64,000 nucleotides of DNA from Spisula solida (taxonomy: Eukaryota > Mollusca > Bivalvia > Venerida > Mactridae). The notes under the pieces were generated by a model. The model saw nothing but the letters and a program-made list of their open reading frames with translations. It searched no databases and was not told the origin of the DNA. The position numbers and the translations under genes were made by a program. Of this stretch, positions 14,461 to 27,685 are shown one piece after another; position 1 is the stretch's first letter, and each line of letters opens with the position of its first letter. Location: the NCBI GenBank assembly GCA_947247005.1, contig OX365950.1:49266761-49330760 (forward strand), given 5' to 3'.

Positions 14461-16358
14461 TCTTGACGTTGTCTTTGTCGTTGTTGATACAAACTTAGTA
14501 TATATCGATACTAATCTGTTAGACACGGAAAGGGTGAATTATGTAAGGAATTACTACAATTATTAAACGGGACTTGTTTGTGTTTAAAAACAAACCACTT
14601 TGATTGATTGCTTGTGCACTGCAAGAGTGCACAATTAAACAAATATGTGGTTTCATTGGTTCGAAATGTTAAATCAGAATTTCCTTCTAACTCTAATTAA
14701 AATTCGACAGGCGTATTTTCGCTTCCTTTTTGTTTAAACTAAATATGAAACATGTTTGTCCTTCAACATTCCAGCTCACTGAAATTAAGACTTGTGTTGT
14801 ACATTGTAGTTGTATTTTTTCTTGGGATTGTCTAAATATTAATAAAACCATTCCGTTCTTAGCGTGCGCCTGTCAATCGGCATCACTAACTTTATTCACA
14901 ATATTAATTAAATGTGTTTGTAAAGTTACCATTGACTCTGTGTCGGAGATGCCAATTTGCATACGCCTGATTCAATTGAATGCATGAAGCCTGCTGTTTC
15001 CAAAATTATTCGTCGACTACCGACCTTTGGCTAGTGCACTAGTATATTATGAATCTAAAACGAAATAAAATAAAGTATTTTAAAGTGAGCATCTAAATAC
15101 CAATTCATGTATTAATTGATATTCAGTGTTGTATAAATGTGATTATATAGAATGTTTAAAACATTTCTCTCCCGAACAACGATCAACATGCTGACGTGGA
15201 CTTTTATGTCATAGACAAAATGTATAAAATGTCTAATACTTCTTGAACAGTATATAATTATGAATATACAAAATAACCACCGATGTGAACTTTCCTTTTA
15301 AAATACGCCGTAACCGTTTGACCATTGAACAACTGATAACATTCCTTGGAATTTGCGCAAGTCCCTCCTAGTGGCTAACATGCTACAATAATATTGTCTT
15401 AAAAAGCCGAGTAACATGATTCATGAAACCAGAAAAAATGAATGATTGCCATAAATGTTCCATAGTGACTTGTGGTCGTATTTTAAATTGATGGGAACCA
15501 TTAGACGCTACTTAAGATGGCTTTAAACCATTCAACTTGTACTTCAAGAATATCATGCTTCAGAATGTGTCTAGAGGCATGCTTTGGAAAATGTTCAAAC
15601 ATACACTATTGTGCATTTAATATTTGCGGCATACAAAACATATTCAATGACAAATCTTTTTTCTATAACAGCAAGTGGGTATATACATTATTAATTGTTA
15701 TATGTTATTTCTGTTTAGTGGTGCCTTTCTTGTCCGATATGTTATCATAATTAGGAGCAAGCAGTCAGTCGCGTCTCCTGCTTTTCTGATGAGCTATCTT
15801 TTATCCGTATGATAATGTTTTCTCACAAAACTGTCAAAATATTCTAAAGCGGAGTGTTCATGATCTGCTATTAACCTAGTTTATGAGAACGTACTAAATG
15901 TATAGAAATAGTCCCAATATGCATTGACATATTTTTTGGAAAGTGGCTAGCGATGTATTGAGGGGTCAGTCAGGAAATCAGCATCTTGTTACAAGTCTGA
16001 CTTGAATATATTAAATGCTTACAGAGAGATATGTGGTAATTACTGCTCTTCGCAAAGTAGTGACCATAATTTAGTACAAGTGTCCAAATTATTCAATGCT
16101 TGGTGGCATCGACATATGGACACGTTAAAAGGAATTTACAACCCAACATATAACGTTTCTATATGCTTCCTAAATAAAAAGAAACCAAAAACAAATGCAA
16201 AAAGGTGGAAATGAAAAGAAAATCTGTTTCTGTTGAGGATTCCCAGTATAACGGTATATCCTTAGTACAATGAAATGGTAAATGGATCTATAATTTCAAT
16301 AAACCATAACTGCTCGATATGATTGCTGCAATAACACAACACGAATAATTAGTCCACG

Positions 16359-16502
16359 GGTGGTATTCAATATTGATCTTATTTAATTGGAGAATAAGGA
16401 TAGCCAATCATATCGCCTGTTTCTGAACAAGAGTTTAATATAGTGTGATCTGACTTGATGGCCGTATCCTTAAGTCAAGTAAGATCAACATTGAATACCA
16501 CC
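16359..16502. mobile_element. 144-bp MITE with 23-bp inverted repeats in copy C
   Basis: Left end GGTGGTATTCAATATTGATC(TTA). Right end TAAGATCAACATTGAATACC(ACC). They pair with one mismatch. Copies A and B lack it at the matching position (B near 7840). Confidence 0.85.
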
Positions 16503-16594
16503 TATGATCTGGTATTATATACTAATTCCAGAAAATGTTCAAAATGAACTGACCACCTTGTCGAAAATTCCCGTTTCCGACCACTACACACAAC

Positions 16595-16648
16595 TCGGCT
16601 GGTTAAGTTGAGTGCTGCCTTCCCTGTCTGACTTAATATACTCTTTTT
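16595..16648 (+). repeat. Tail-repeat family, 54-bp 3' fragment
   Basis: Starts abruptly at TCGGCTGGTTAAGTTGAGTG and runs to ATACTCTTTTT. Copy A has an empty site here (CACACAAC/ATAAGGC near 2218). Confidence 0.85.
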
Positions 16649-16985
16649 ATTAAGGCTTTAATACTCCATCGAGAAAAAGTGCATGACGTAAGATGAGTTA
16701 GGTGCTATTAGAAGACTTCGATTATTATATAGAGTATTGGTTTTACCTTCAATAGTTGTCTTCAACTTGCTCGATTGGTTACAAAGCATTTAAAGTAATA
16801 AATGTGTGGAGAAGATTAACGTTATCGTGATATTTCCTGACAGAATACTCACAAAATATTCAAATGAATTGCAACAGAGATCTGTGATGTGGATACGCCG
16901 TATTTCATGTTATTTTATGTCGTAAATGACACTGAATAACCTCTATTATGGATCATATTAAATTTTATAGGATATTGGAAGCACG

Positions 16986-18079
16986 TTTGTTCAGGTTCAC
17001 AAAATTGTTTTCAGAATACTACAAACTACGCATCATAGAACAGTTACACTTGGAACAAGTAATGTGGTATAATAATGAACGAATTTTTCATGGGAACATA
17101 AAAATGATGCAACAGGAAGACTATAACAAATAAGACTCGGAAAATAGAACTTTACAGGTATACATAGCATGAAAGGCACGAAATCACAGACTACGTAAGA
17201 ACACCAGCATAAAACTTAACAAGATAACAATTAAATATAACAGGTACCCAAAACACGACCCCCTACTCTGATAACCAGCGAACGTCTCAGAGGGCGATCT
17301 TGGCAAAGTTGTCGCCTTAATTAGTGTCATCTCGCTTAGTTAGCGCATCAAAGAGATATTTAAGTCGCCGTGAATTTTGAGTCTGTCGCTATACTAGTAG
17401 TCAAATATAACCCGGTAAGAGTCAGCAGGCAACAATAATCACAAGGATGAGCACACATAATATGTTCGGAAAAAAACACACAAAAGCAACAGCGCACAAA
17501 CAACTTCTAAACAAGGTATATCTATTATACATGTACGTGTAATACTTTAAATATAAACAGGTGTATGAAAGAATGTTATTGACTTTGTGATATACGCTCG
17601 TATGTTAATTTTGTATCAGAAGTATTAGTCAGGGCTGATGACAAAATAGACAAATGTACATCTGTTATAACGTTTATGTTCGATATACGTATTTATGTAA
17701 TGGATGTTTCTTTATTTACAAGATGTTTGATATTATTTGTCAAAGAGTAAAAGGTTAATGCTTCATAATTGTAATGCAGTTTTGTATTTTTCCGTGTTAC
17801 ATATACGTGTCGTGTTAGAAACTACGTTGACATTACCGTCCACAATTATTCTGACTAGTAAGCCTTTCACAGTCAATTGCAAACCATGCTCCTTTTTCAT
17901 GTTCAACTCATATGTGTGCTCAAATATTTAAATGTTTCAAACAGCAAAATGTTTCATAATTTACCGAAACTTTTGTAATACTTAAATAGTCATGAAATAA
18001 GAAGAGCAATACTTTCTGGTATAGTAAAGATTATCTCCCAGTTGTCGGACTTTCTAGTAGCTAATCAAATGTTATACTC
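16986..18079. other. Single-copy AT-rich stretch, no gene seen
   Basis: No supported coding frame. The interval 17240-17400 is less AT-rich (GCGAACGTCTCAGAGGGCGA, GTTAGCGCATCAAAGAG) and may be the edge of an unclassified old element. Confidence 0.4.
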
Positions 18080-18510
18080 AAAAAGATTATATTAAGTCAG
18101 ACAGGGAAGGCAGCACTCAACTTAACCAGCCGAGCACAGAAAACATTAAAAAACACACAAAGCACAATGCCCAACTAAACAAGCGCAGATCCGCCCAAGT
18201 CCAAGCTGTCGAAAAGTATAATAAATTATAACTAGCTGAATGACCCAGTAGAAAAGATACAGCAACCAAACGGCGGAATGCCTACGCTGAATGACCTAGT
18301 TACAACAGTAAAACTGCTGAACTACATAGTTATAGCAGCCTTTAGTCTCAAAAGTTAAATAACAGTATTAAAACGTTGAAAGACCCGTATATTCGGATGA
18401 CCTATTAACTAGCTGAATGACACAGTTTCCACAGCAAAAGGACTATATTGCCCCGCTTTAGCTGTAAGAAATCTTAAAACGAAGAAGTGCCCAACACACT
18501 TCCGACCAAG
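18080..18510 (-). repeat. R1: tail-repeat family copy
   Basis: Minus orientation. It begins with the reverse complement of the T-rich end (AAAAAGATTATATTAAGTC) and contains several GCTGAATGACC-type units. It carries R1-specific bases at diagnostic positions compared with R3. Confidence 0.9.
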
Positions 18511-18796
18511 TTGAGCTGACCTTTAAAGAAGCTTTATAATCATGGTTCCTGTTCTGTACACGTTGATGCGATTTCTTCAGTGACAAAAGCCAACTGCTTT
18601 AGTTGCCAAAGCCAATAAATATCAATGCTATTATCTGTTTCTCGTACAGTTTGTCAGATTCGCAGACAGATGTGAAGTCTATGCGTATATATAACATTAA
18701 CAGAGTTATATCTAAATATCAGTACTTCCCCTATCGCCTTAATGTATTGAACATTGCAGTTATATCAATGATGTTTGTGAAGGTTACCACTATTTG

Positions 18797-18964
18797 ACAG
18801 CTGGCATTGGGGATCACAGCGTGGTTAAGTTCATTGTTCTCGTTCAGTTATGTCATGAGCATTGTGGCGTGTAATTATGGCATGTGCTGTTTTTGTGTTT
18901 TCTGTGCACGGCTGATTAGGTTGAGTGATTTCCTTCCTGTCCGACGTTCTTTTATCTTTTTTTT
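18797..18964 (+). repeat. Tail-repeat family, diverged copy in U1
   Basis: Contains GAGCATTGTGGCGTG, TTTTCTGTGCACGGCTG and TTCCTTCCTGTCCGACG, then TTTTATCTTTT. An exact copy lies at 21330-21497 in U2. Confidence 0.75.
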
Positions 18965-19981
18965 ATGAATTATAAGGTTGTGCAACCGTTGGTCTGACAA
19001 TATTTTCGTTCTCATGAACGTCATTTGTTAAAACCTTTAGTAAACAAGCTTGAACTTTCCTCTACATCCTTTCGGTTTACAATACTTATTACATGTGCAG
19101 ATGTGTATGTATTTCAAAGTTGAAGAATGTGACCTTAAACGCGTATGTTTGCTATTTCTCACCCTTGGCTACTGTGTGTGTAACGAGGGACACTCTTATT
19201 TAACCTTAAAATCTTCCAATTCCGAATATGTTAGTTCAATTCTGGAATAAACAAAACAAAACTCATGTAACTAGTATCATTGTATTTACAAACACAAGAG
19301 TGAATAAGTTTTAGGACACTAACTTGGACTATTACTCAAGAAACGGGGCTATATGAAAAGTATTGTGAGAAGTCTCGATTGACAATGAGTTTATAACACG
19401 CTAATTAGGTATTACAAATCTTTAACAAAATTGGCACACGAAGCAAGAAATCACTTCAGCTGATTGAAAATTTGTAATGCCTAGGTGAACAGTTGAATAG
19501 GCGTGTAGTTTTATTAGCTCCGAGAATTCGTTCCATGTTATATCAGTTTTTTGCTTACTTAATGTAATTGAAGCTCGGGTTTTTTCCCCGTCCAAGTACA
19601 AACTTGTATATACGGTCCAAAGAAAAAATGTCTTTAGAAAGGTGATCAGGTTCATGCTCTCACTAACATCCAGTGCTTTTTTGAACTTGTGTAGCGTCTT
19701 TTATAGCATTTCAGGGTCCATTATGTTGACTGCTTTGATGTGTTTTTCTTCATTTACTTGTTTTTTGCCTTCTAGTGCATTTGTCCGTTTTACATATTAT
19801 TTATTCTGTACACATTAATATACATGTACACACATACATATATATATACTTTGTGCATGTCCTTTTACGCAACAAATATGTTAACTTGAATTTGTAGGTT
19901 AACATATTCCTATTCTGATTATGATACAGTGCTTGAGTGAGTAGACTACGAGAAGACAGGACGCAATGTGAACATTCCAAA

Positions 19982-20223
19982 TCGCTGGCTTAGAATTAGA
20001 AGTTCGTTAGTACAACATCAGTAGTTTGTGAAAACAAAGAAACTAAACTACTCTTAAGTACTGGAAAAACAAGCTTTTTAAACATCAGTTTGGTCAGCAT
20101 GACCAATTCCGATTTACATGAAAATAAGCTCATAAGAAGCGCCTTGGTATGCCGATTTTAAATATGCATGAGTCTTATAAGGTCGAAAGTAACACTTTCG
20201 AGCTTCTAATTCTAAGCCAGCGA
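19982..20223. mobile_element. MITE with 21-bp perfect terminal inverted repeats (U1 copy)
   Basis: The left end TCGCTGGCTTAGAATTAGAA(G) is the exact reverse complement of the right end ending CTAAGCCAGCGA. The element is 242 bp with no coding capacity, and an inner hairpin TCGAAAGTAACACTTTCGA lies near the right end. The flanking dinucleotide is AA on both sides. A diverged relative lies at 48218-48436. Confidence 0.88.
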
Positions 20224-20613
20224 AATGTACCTATGTATTTTTAAGACATGTTTGATACCTGATGCTTTTAGTATACATTTTCGATTAGCACCGTATAACA
20301 TGTACACCCATTTGGTCTTTATATACACAGAACTTTTCTGCACATATGTCAGAGACCTTTATTTGTTCTATCTGCTACACCTTTATCAAGGAATGTTACG
20401 AATAACATATCATTATATGCTATAAAATTCAGACTTGCACACACATGGTGGACGGACATATTCTTACATTGTGGCATATGCAATAAGAAAGCAAATGTCA
20501 TCAGTACAACTCGTTATTGTGTCAACAACATCAATACAGACGATATGTTAATTCAGAAAAATGGACAGATTTACGAGTATGTAACACGACTATAAATCTG
20601 ATGTAGAATATGC

Positions 20614-21043
20614 AAAAAGAATATATTAAGTCAGATAGGGAAGGCAGCACTCAACTTAACCAGCCGAGCACAGAAAACATTAAAAACACACAAAGCACAA
20701 TGCCCAACTAAACAAGCGCAGATCCGCCCAAGTCCAAGCTGTCGAAAAGTATAATAAATTATAACTAGCTGAATGACCCAGTAGAAAAGATACAGCAACC
20801 AAACGGCGGAATGCCTACGCTGAATGACCTAGTTACAACAGTAAAACTGCTGAACTACATAGTTATAGCAGCCTTTAGTCTCAAAAGTTAAATAACAGTA
20901 TTAAAACGTTGAAAGACCCGTATATTCGGATGACCTATTAACTAGCTGAATGACACAGTTTCCACAGCAAAAGGACTATATTGCCCCGCTTTAGCTGTAA
21001 GAAATCTTAAAACGAAGAAGTGCCCAACACACTTCCGACCAAG
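20614..21043 (-). repeat. R2: chimeric R copy at the duplication junction
   Basis: At three left-hand diagnostic sites (GAATATATT, CAGATAGGG, five-A run) it matches R3. At about nine right-hand sites (AAACGG, TAGTTAC, AAAAGTT, TATTCGG and others) it matches R1. The switch lies between about 20687 and 20803. Confidence 0.9.
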
Positions 21044-21329
21044 TTGAGCTGACCTTTAAAGAAGCTTTATAATCATGGTTCCTGTTCTGTACACGTTGAT
21101 GCGATTTCTTCAGTGACAAAAGCCAACTGCTTTAGTTGCCAAAGCCAATAAATATCAATGCTATTATCTGTTTCTCGTACAGTTTGTCAGATTCGCAGAC
21201 AGATGTGAAGTCTATGCGTATATATAACATTAACAGAGTTATATCTAAATATCAGTACTTCCCCTATCGCCTTAATGTATTGAACATTGCAGTTATATCA
21301 ATGATGTTTGTGAAGGTTACCACTATTTG

Positions 21330-21497
21330 ACAGCTGGCATTGGGGATCACAGCGTGGTTAAGTTCATTGTTCTCGTTCAGTTATGTCATGAGCATTGTGG
21401 CGTGTAATTATGGCATGTGCTGTTTTTGTGTTTTCTGTGCACGGCTGATTAGGTTGAGTGATTTCCTTCCTGTCCGACGTTCTTTTATCTTTTTTTT
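21330..21497 (+). repeat. Tail-repeat family, diverged copy in U2
   Basis: Duplicate of the copy in U1, offset 2,533 bp. Confidence 0.75.
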
Positions 21498-22514
21498 ATG
21501 AATTATAAGGTTGTGCAACCGTTGGTCTGACAATATTTTCGTTCTCATGAACGTCATTTGTTAAAACCTTTAGTAAACAAGCTTGAACTTTCCTCTACAT
21601 CCTTTCGGTTTACAATACTTATTACATGTGCAGATGTGTATGTATTTCAAAGTTGAAGAATGTGACCTTAAACGCGTATGTTTGCTATTTCTCACCCTTG
21701 GCTACTGTGTGTGTAACGAGGGACACTCTTATTTAACCTTAAAATCTTCCAATTCCGAATATGTTAGTTCAATTCTGGAATAAACAAAACAAAACTCATG
21801 TAACTAGTATCATTGTATTTACAAACACAAGAGTGAATAAGTTTTAGGACACTAACTTGGACTATTACTCAAGAAACGGGGCTATATGAAAAGTATTGTG
21901 AGAAGTCTCGATTGACAATGAGTTTATAACACGCTAATTAGGTATTACAAATCTTTAACAAAATTGGCACACGAAGCAAGAAATCACTTCAGCTGATTGA
22001 AAATTTGTAATGCCTAGGTGAACAGTTGAATAGGCGTGTAGTTTTATTAGCTCCGAGAATTCGTTCCATGTTATATCAGTTTTTTGCTTACTTAATGTAA
22101 TTGAAGCTCGGGTTTTTTCCCCGTCCAAGTACAAACTTGTATATACGGTCCAAAGAAAAAATGTCTTTAGAAAGGTGATCAGGTTCATGCTCTCACTAAC
22201 ATCCAGTGCTTTTTTGAACTTGTGTAGCGTCTTTTATAGCATTTCAGGGTCCATTATGTTGACTGCTTTGATGTGTTTTTCTTCATTTACTTGTTTTTTG
22301 CCTTCTAGTGCATTTGTCCGTTTTACATATTATTTATTCTGTACACATTAATATACATGTACACACATACATATATATATACTTTGTGCATGTCCTTTTA
22401 CGCAACAAATATTTTAACTTGAATTTGTAGGTTAACATATTCCTATTCTGATTATGATACAGTGCTTGAGTGAGTAGACTACGAGAAGACAGGACGCAAT
22501 GTGAACATTCCAAA

Positions 22515-22756
22515 TCGCTGGCTTAGAATTAGAAGTTCGTTAGTACAACATCAGTAGTTTGTGAAAACAAAGAAACTAAACTACTCTTAAGTACTGGAAA
22601 AACAAGCTTTTTAAACATCAGTTTGGTCAGCATGACCAATTCCGATTTACATGAAAATAAGCTCATAAGAAGCGCCTTGGTATGCCGATTTTAAATATGC
22701 ATGAGTCTTATAAGGTCGAAAGTAACACTTTCGAGCTTCTAATTCTAAGCCAGCGA
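22515..22756. mobile_element. MITE with 21-bp perfect terminal inverted repeats (U2 copy)
   Basis: Copy of 19982-20223 carried along by the 2,533-bp duplication. Confidence 0.88.
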
Positions 22757-23146
22757 AATGTACCTATGTATTTTTAAGACATGTTTGATACCTGATGCTT
22801 TTAGTATACATTTTCGATTAGCACCGTATAACATGTACACCCATTTGGTCTTTATATACACAGAACTTTTCTGCACATATGTCAGAGACCTTTATTTGTT
22901 CTATCTGCTACACCTTTATCAAGGAATGTTACGAATAACATATCATTATATGCTATAAAATTCAGACTTGCACACACATGGTGGACGGACATATTCTTAC
23001 ATTGTGGCATATGCAATAAGAAAGCAAATGTCATCAGTACAACTCGTTATTGTGTCAACAACATCAATACAGACGATATGTTAATTCAGAAAAATGGACA
23101 GATTTACGAGTATGTAACACGACTATAAATCTGATGTAGAATATGC

Positions 23147-23576
23147 AAAAAGAATATATTAAGTCAGATAGGGAAGGCAGCACTCAACTTAACCAGCCGA
23201 GCACAGAAAACATTAAAAACACACAAAGCACAATGCCCAACTAAACAAGCGCAGATCCGCCCAAGTCCAAGCTGTCGAAAAGTATAATAAATTATAACTA
23301 GCTGAATGACCCAGTAGAAAAGATACAGCAACCAAAAGGCGGAATGCCTACGCTGAATGACCTAGTAACAACAGTAAAACTGCTGAACTACATAGTTATA
23401 GCAGCCTTTAGTCTCAAAAATTAAATAACAGTATTAAAACGTTGAAAGACCCGTATAGTCGGATGACCTACTAACTAGCTGAATGACCCAGTTTCCACAG
23501 CAAAGGGACTATATTGCCCCGCTTTAGCTGTAAGAAATCTTAAAACGAAGAAGTACCCAACACACTACCGACCAAG
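23147..23576 (-). repeat. R3: tail-repeat family copy
   Basis: Right-hand R. It differs from R1 at about a dozen positions, and single-copy sequence follows at GACCAAG/AAAATTAAACG. Confidence 0.9.
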
Positions 23577-24792
23577 AAAATTAAACGCCCCTATTCTCAT
23601 TGTTTAAAAACTGAATACGTGTATACGAGTGATGTTCAAAAATAACGTCAACTTTTGTTATAAAACGATTCATGCTGTAGACAAATTAAATATGGATATG
23701 ATATCAGAATTCGGAATTATCTGGCCACATGGTGGTATATTTTGAAAAACCATTTTATTTATATTAAAGGTAAACCGGCGGTTTTAATAACCATGGTTGC
23801 GCATACCCGGGGTAACCTCTTTTTTCACTTTGTGTCATGACTTTTACTGCTGATATTATAATTCCAAGAAATACTTTTCTGTTTGAAACTTGACTAATGT
23901 ATCAGGCAATGTCAAAACAAGGTACAACCGATGTATTGGTTACTTTTAAGTCGTTATGGATATAAAGTAAACATTTTTTTAAAAGCATAGGTTCCAAAGT
24001 CCACTGAGTCTCATGAACAATCGCGCAGTGATAAAGCCGAAGAAGGAATTGTGGGGAAAGCCTTTACATGCAACAACTACTAATTAAACGGCAGTGTTTC
24101 AAATATTGCTAATTTATCATCAAACATAAATAATTTCAGTATCATGAATGTCGCATCGGACAGATAAAGTCCGTAAACAGCCATAACTTAACCGATAGAC
24201 GTCAGGAGTAGGATGGGCACAATCGTACACGACAGCAAGTGTAACAAGTGTTTAGTACATTAGTTTATTGAAAATTTGAGAGTGTTAGCGAATGTCATGA
24301 AACCAGCCCTATATGTTTAGGAACAATAACCATAGCAGAGACTGTTGCTATACTGACACATGTTCGATAAAGTGATTTCTGCTTCGTTTATATAACTTTG
24401 GATGAATCTTAACATATGCCCAGAGTTCATATATGTTGCTGTGTTTTCCCAATACATGTATTATATCAAATATATTCTATTATAAAACGTGGCTTTTCAG
24501 TGTCGCTCTCTATTCTTGGATTTAATTCCATGCGTATAGTTGTCATAACATCAAGTTGCTATTTTATTCGGATGTGTTTCAAATCTTAAATTTGTGGATC
24601 TAAAATTGGGTGAAAAACTGGGAACCTGGATTTTTAACCGGTAAACTAATAATTGGAGCACATTACAATCTTTGAAAACAGAATTAATTCTTATTCTTAG
24701 GATTAGATATACCAGTATGATCTTAAAAAGTACCATTATTGGGCTCATACTGATTTTGATAACAAGGTTAGTATTTCTTTATAAGACATAAT

Positions 24793-24812
24793 GTATATAT
24801 ATATATATATAT
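24793..24812. repeat. (TA)n microsatellite
   Basis: About ten TA units. A similar short run is at 57420-57434. Confidence 0.85.
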
Positions 24813-24980
24813 CCCATAATTATGTATTTCCTCAACTTATTCAGTTCTTGATTGAATGTTTTATTCAAACACTAGAACCTTTATAAAACGTTCGATCGTT
24901 TATATAATTATGTAGTACATGTATATTATGATAATTGAACCTGTATTTGTTATATAATCTTAATTAATATGTCTTTATTT

Positions 24981-25160
24981 GGGCATTCAGCTTTATGATT
25001 GCTGAAACTAATTCATTCAGCTTTTTGACAACTGGGACTTGGGCGGATCATTTTCTCGTTCGGTTGTGGGTTGAGCCTTGTTCATCGTATGTTTGTATGT
25101 TTTCTGTATTCGGCTGGTTAAGTTGAGTTCTGCCTTCCCTTCCGGGCTAATATTATCTTT
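24981..25160 (+). repeat. Tail-repeat family copy
   Basis: GGGCATTCAGCTTTATG, GGGACTTGGGCGGATC and TATTCGGCTGGTTAAGTTG, then AATATTATCTTT. Confidence 0.85.
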
Positions 25161-25731
25161 AACATAATGTGTTACATTCGTCAAAAAACGGTTTCACTAT
25201 TATTATACTTGTAACAATAGCATAGCTGTGGCAGATAAGTTTCATACATGCATCGTCTGTTTCAAAAATTATGTATAAAAACTTATGATGTACAATATAG
25301 TATTTTACAAGGGTAGGTCAATAATAACTGAGAGTTGTTATTTTAAGCCTTCAAAATTTATTTCCAGTCATATTTTCTACTATTCATCTTCTGATGTCTT
25401 CTGATGAAATTTGTCATCGAATATAGGCTTATAAATATATATTTGGCAAGCAACCACAGAACGCCAGTAAGGGGCATACCTTCGCGCCACCGACAGGGAG
25501 ATTGAATATGATGTATACTTTTTTCTACAAGTATTTAGTGTTCCTTGTACTAACATAGATATCCCATTTAGGAAACGATCACCCTTTAATTTGATAGTTT
25601 TCCTTATCATTTCCTTATATTTACATTCACGCATGGTGTACACATAGATTAATAATACAATTATAAACTCTTAAAGGGAAATGATGAAAGTAATGAACGT
25701 CTACTCACATTTTCTTGTGTTTGTTTTAAAG

Positions 25732-25920
25732 GATGTGCATGTTACCACAAACCATCACACGCAAAAGAACTGTAAAGGATTGACAATTCTTGTAAACCAG
25801 TCAAAAAGACCAAAGGTTAAACTATCAATAATGGAGATGTTCAATGGTAAAGAGAATGTTGACTTGCCATTAGAAGAGCATAAGCTCGTAAATGTAGTAG
25901 AAGGATTAACAAGGAACTAG
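25732..25920 (+). CDS. Possible terminal exon, unrecognised protein
   Basis: A pyrimidine-rich tract ending TTTGTTTTAAAG at 25731 could be an acceptor. The open frame then gives 62 codons to a TAG (25918-25920). The product starts DVHVTTNHHTQKN and includes KVKLSIMEMFNGKENVDLPL and EEHKLVNVVEGLTRN, a charged, protein-like composition unlike neighbouring spurious frames. I do not recognise a family. No upstream exon was found. It could equally be chance. Confidence 0.25.
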   Translation, partial: DVHVTTNHHTQKNCKGLTILVNQSKRPKVKLSIMEMFNGKENVDLPLEEHKLVNVVEGLTRN

Positions 25921-27685
25921 GAACATCCCATTCACAATACGATCCCATTCCATAAACAACAATTTGCGTAATCTAGGAAACCCATGAAACTGGACAAATA
26001 TGAAATCAATGACTAATCTGAATACAAAACAACGGTTAAGTTAGTTTTATGCCATCGAAGTAAGTTCATCATCGTTTCCCTGTCTGTTATTTATTTATTA
26101 GTGTATGTTAGTTTCAACTCAATAGATACGCCTACCAAATGCATTTTGGCAAAAGTCTAATAGTCAAGCTTCTTATAAGTGTGCACGTGTTTGTACCGTA
26201 TAATATTTGTTTTATAAATTAACATTTCTGCATGAAATTGTTTGTGTTTGCAATTAACTATCACAAGATTGATTTTATTAAAACTTCTTAAAAAAAAGTT
26301 AAAGCGGTTCATTGAACCACGAAACATATTTTAGAATATAATACGAAACTAAGGGGAAGATGCAACAACCACCAGACACAGCAGGGCACGAAAGGCACAA
26401 AAAAGAACGCATGAAAACATAAAGGCTCAGACAATTAAATCACGCTACACAAAACGGCATCAGTACACGTACATAAATATATACTATACTGAGCAAAACT
26501 GCTAACCGAACACTTTTTAAACTTAAATATTACCATAACCAGTTCACTCAAATTTTGAACTAAATAAATGACAGACCTAGTGCGCAAACTTTTTGATATC
26601 CCTTCGTATATCAATAAATCGGGCATTCTGTGTGTTATAAAGAACATGACAATACGAGGGGCAATCCAGAACTACCCGGACTGTGTCGATTACTACAATA
26701 CTATTTGTTGCAAAGCATAAAAACAACAAAGCTACAATAAACAATGTCCGCTTGATATTCACTCATATTGTGCTATTTCATTCGTTGTGTAATAATGCCG
26801 GTGGAATTCAGAATGCAAACGCCATAACACCACAGAACAAACATGGAAAGTCGCGCAAAAATCTAAAGTCAAATATGTATGAAAACTAGATTGGATACCA
26901 CCTGGCCCCAGTCATTCGTTAGTGGGTTTCTATAGTAACATACACAAAGAGCTTTCAAATGTCTTACAAAGGTATACTTGTACATACACATCAGTTGAAT
27001 GTTGATGCATATCCTTACAAAGTTTCAGTCCAAAATTATGATAACATCTGTCAGGTTATTTTTGGATTGTCCGTCGTACAGCGTTCACTGACAGCGTTCA
27101 CCTAATTTGACACGAGCACATATGCAAGGTTTCTAGAAATGTTCAACATTTTAGACTTGACGGTATCCATACAAATGCAGACGAGGACCTTTTATATAGC
27201 ATTTACTATTACCATGTGAGTACAAAATAAATTCATTAGGACAGATAATCGATCTCTTGATTCATTTCTTCATTGCGTAGTAACCTTCGTATTATATGTA
27301 ACTAACAAAGTTCAAACATTTTGATATGCGATTTCATTTAGTGTGTTGTCGGCAGAACGAATGGTCAGATACACGAACACCCAAAGGTACACGCTTGTTT
27401 GTAGTATGTTTGCATGTCTAACATGTCTAAATTAACAGTTAAATGTACTTTATATTTACGTGTATGGAACACACATACATACCAAAATTCTGATTCGTAT
27501 TAACTTGACAAGTTTGTGCATTTCGAATAGTGCATTGTAGGATAATTACATTATTGTAAATTGTATTTTGCCTGCATGTTCAATTGGATGCTATCCTTGA
27601 CACACTAGCGGTTATTGGACATTAATCAAGTGTCTTGCTGCAACTTAAATCAAGTTCGCAATATCTGCTCACCCTTGATTCAAAA

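Larger units (their letters stand above)
14461..16985. repeat. Tandem non-coding duplication 1, copy C (truncated)
   Basis: Matches A from about 136 to about 2720, then similarity fades. It contains two insertions absent from A: the MITE at 16359-16502 and a tail-repeat fragment at 16595-16648. Confidence 0.8.
18080..23576. repeat. Recent tandem duplication, R-U-R-U-R, period 2,533 bp
   Basis: R1 18080-18510, U1 18511-20613, R2 20614-21043, U2 21044-23146, R3 23147-23576. R is about 430 bp and U is 2,103 bp. U1 and U2 appear identical except for one substitution I noticed (G at 19880, T at 22413). R is a minus-oriented member of the dispersed tail-repeat family. U has no recognisable gene. 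Its small ORFs (for example 18603-18797 and 19050-19250) are merely copied in U2. Each U carries a MITE (19982-20223 and 22515-22756) and a diverged plus-strand tail repeat. Confidence 0.95.
23577..26564. other. Single-copy spacer between the two duplicated blocks
   Basis: Apart from the tail repeat at 24981-25160, the (TA)n run and the doubtful exon at 25732-25920, I see nothing recognisable. Confidence 0.4.

Noticed and set aside
18080..23576. R-U-R-U-R read as an LTR retrotransposon
   Set aside because: U has no gag, protease, polymerase or primer-binding site, R lacks TG...CA ends, and R belongs to a family dispersed without U.
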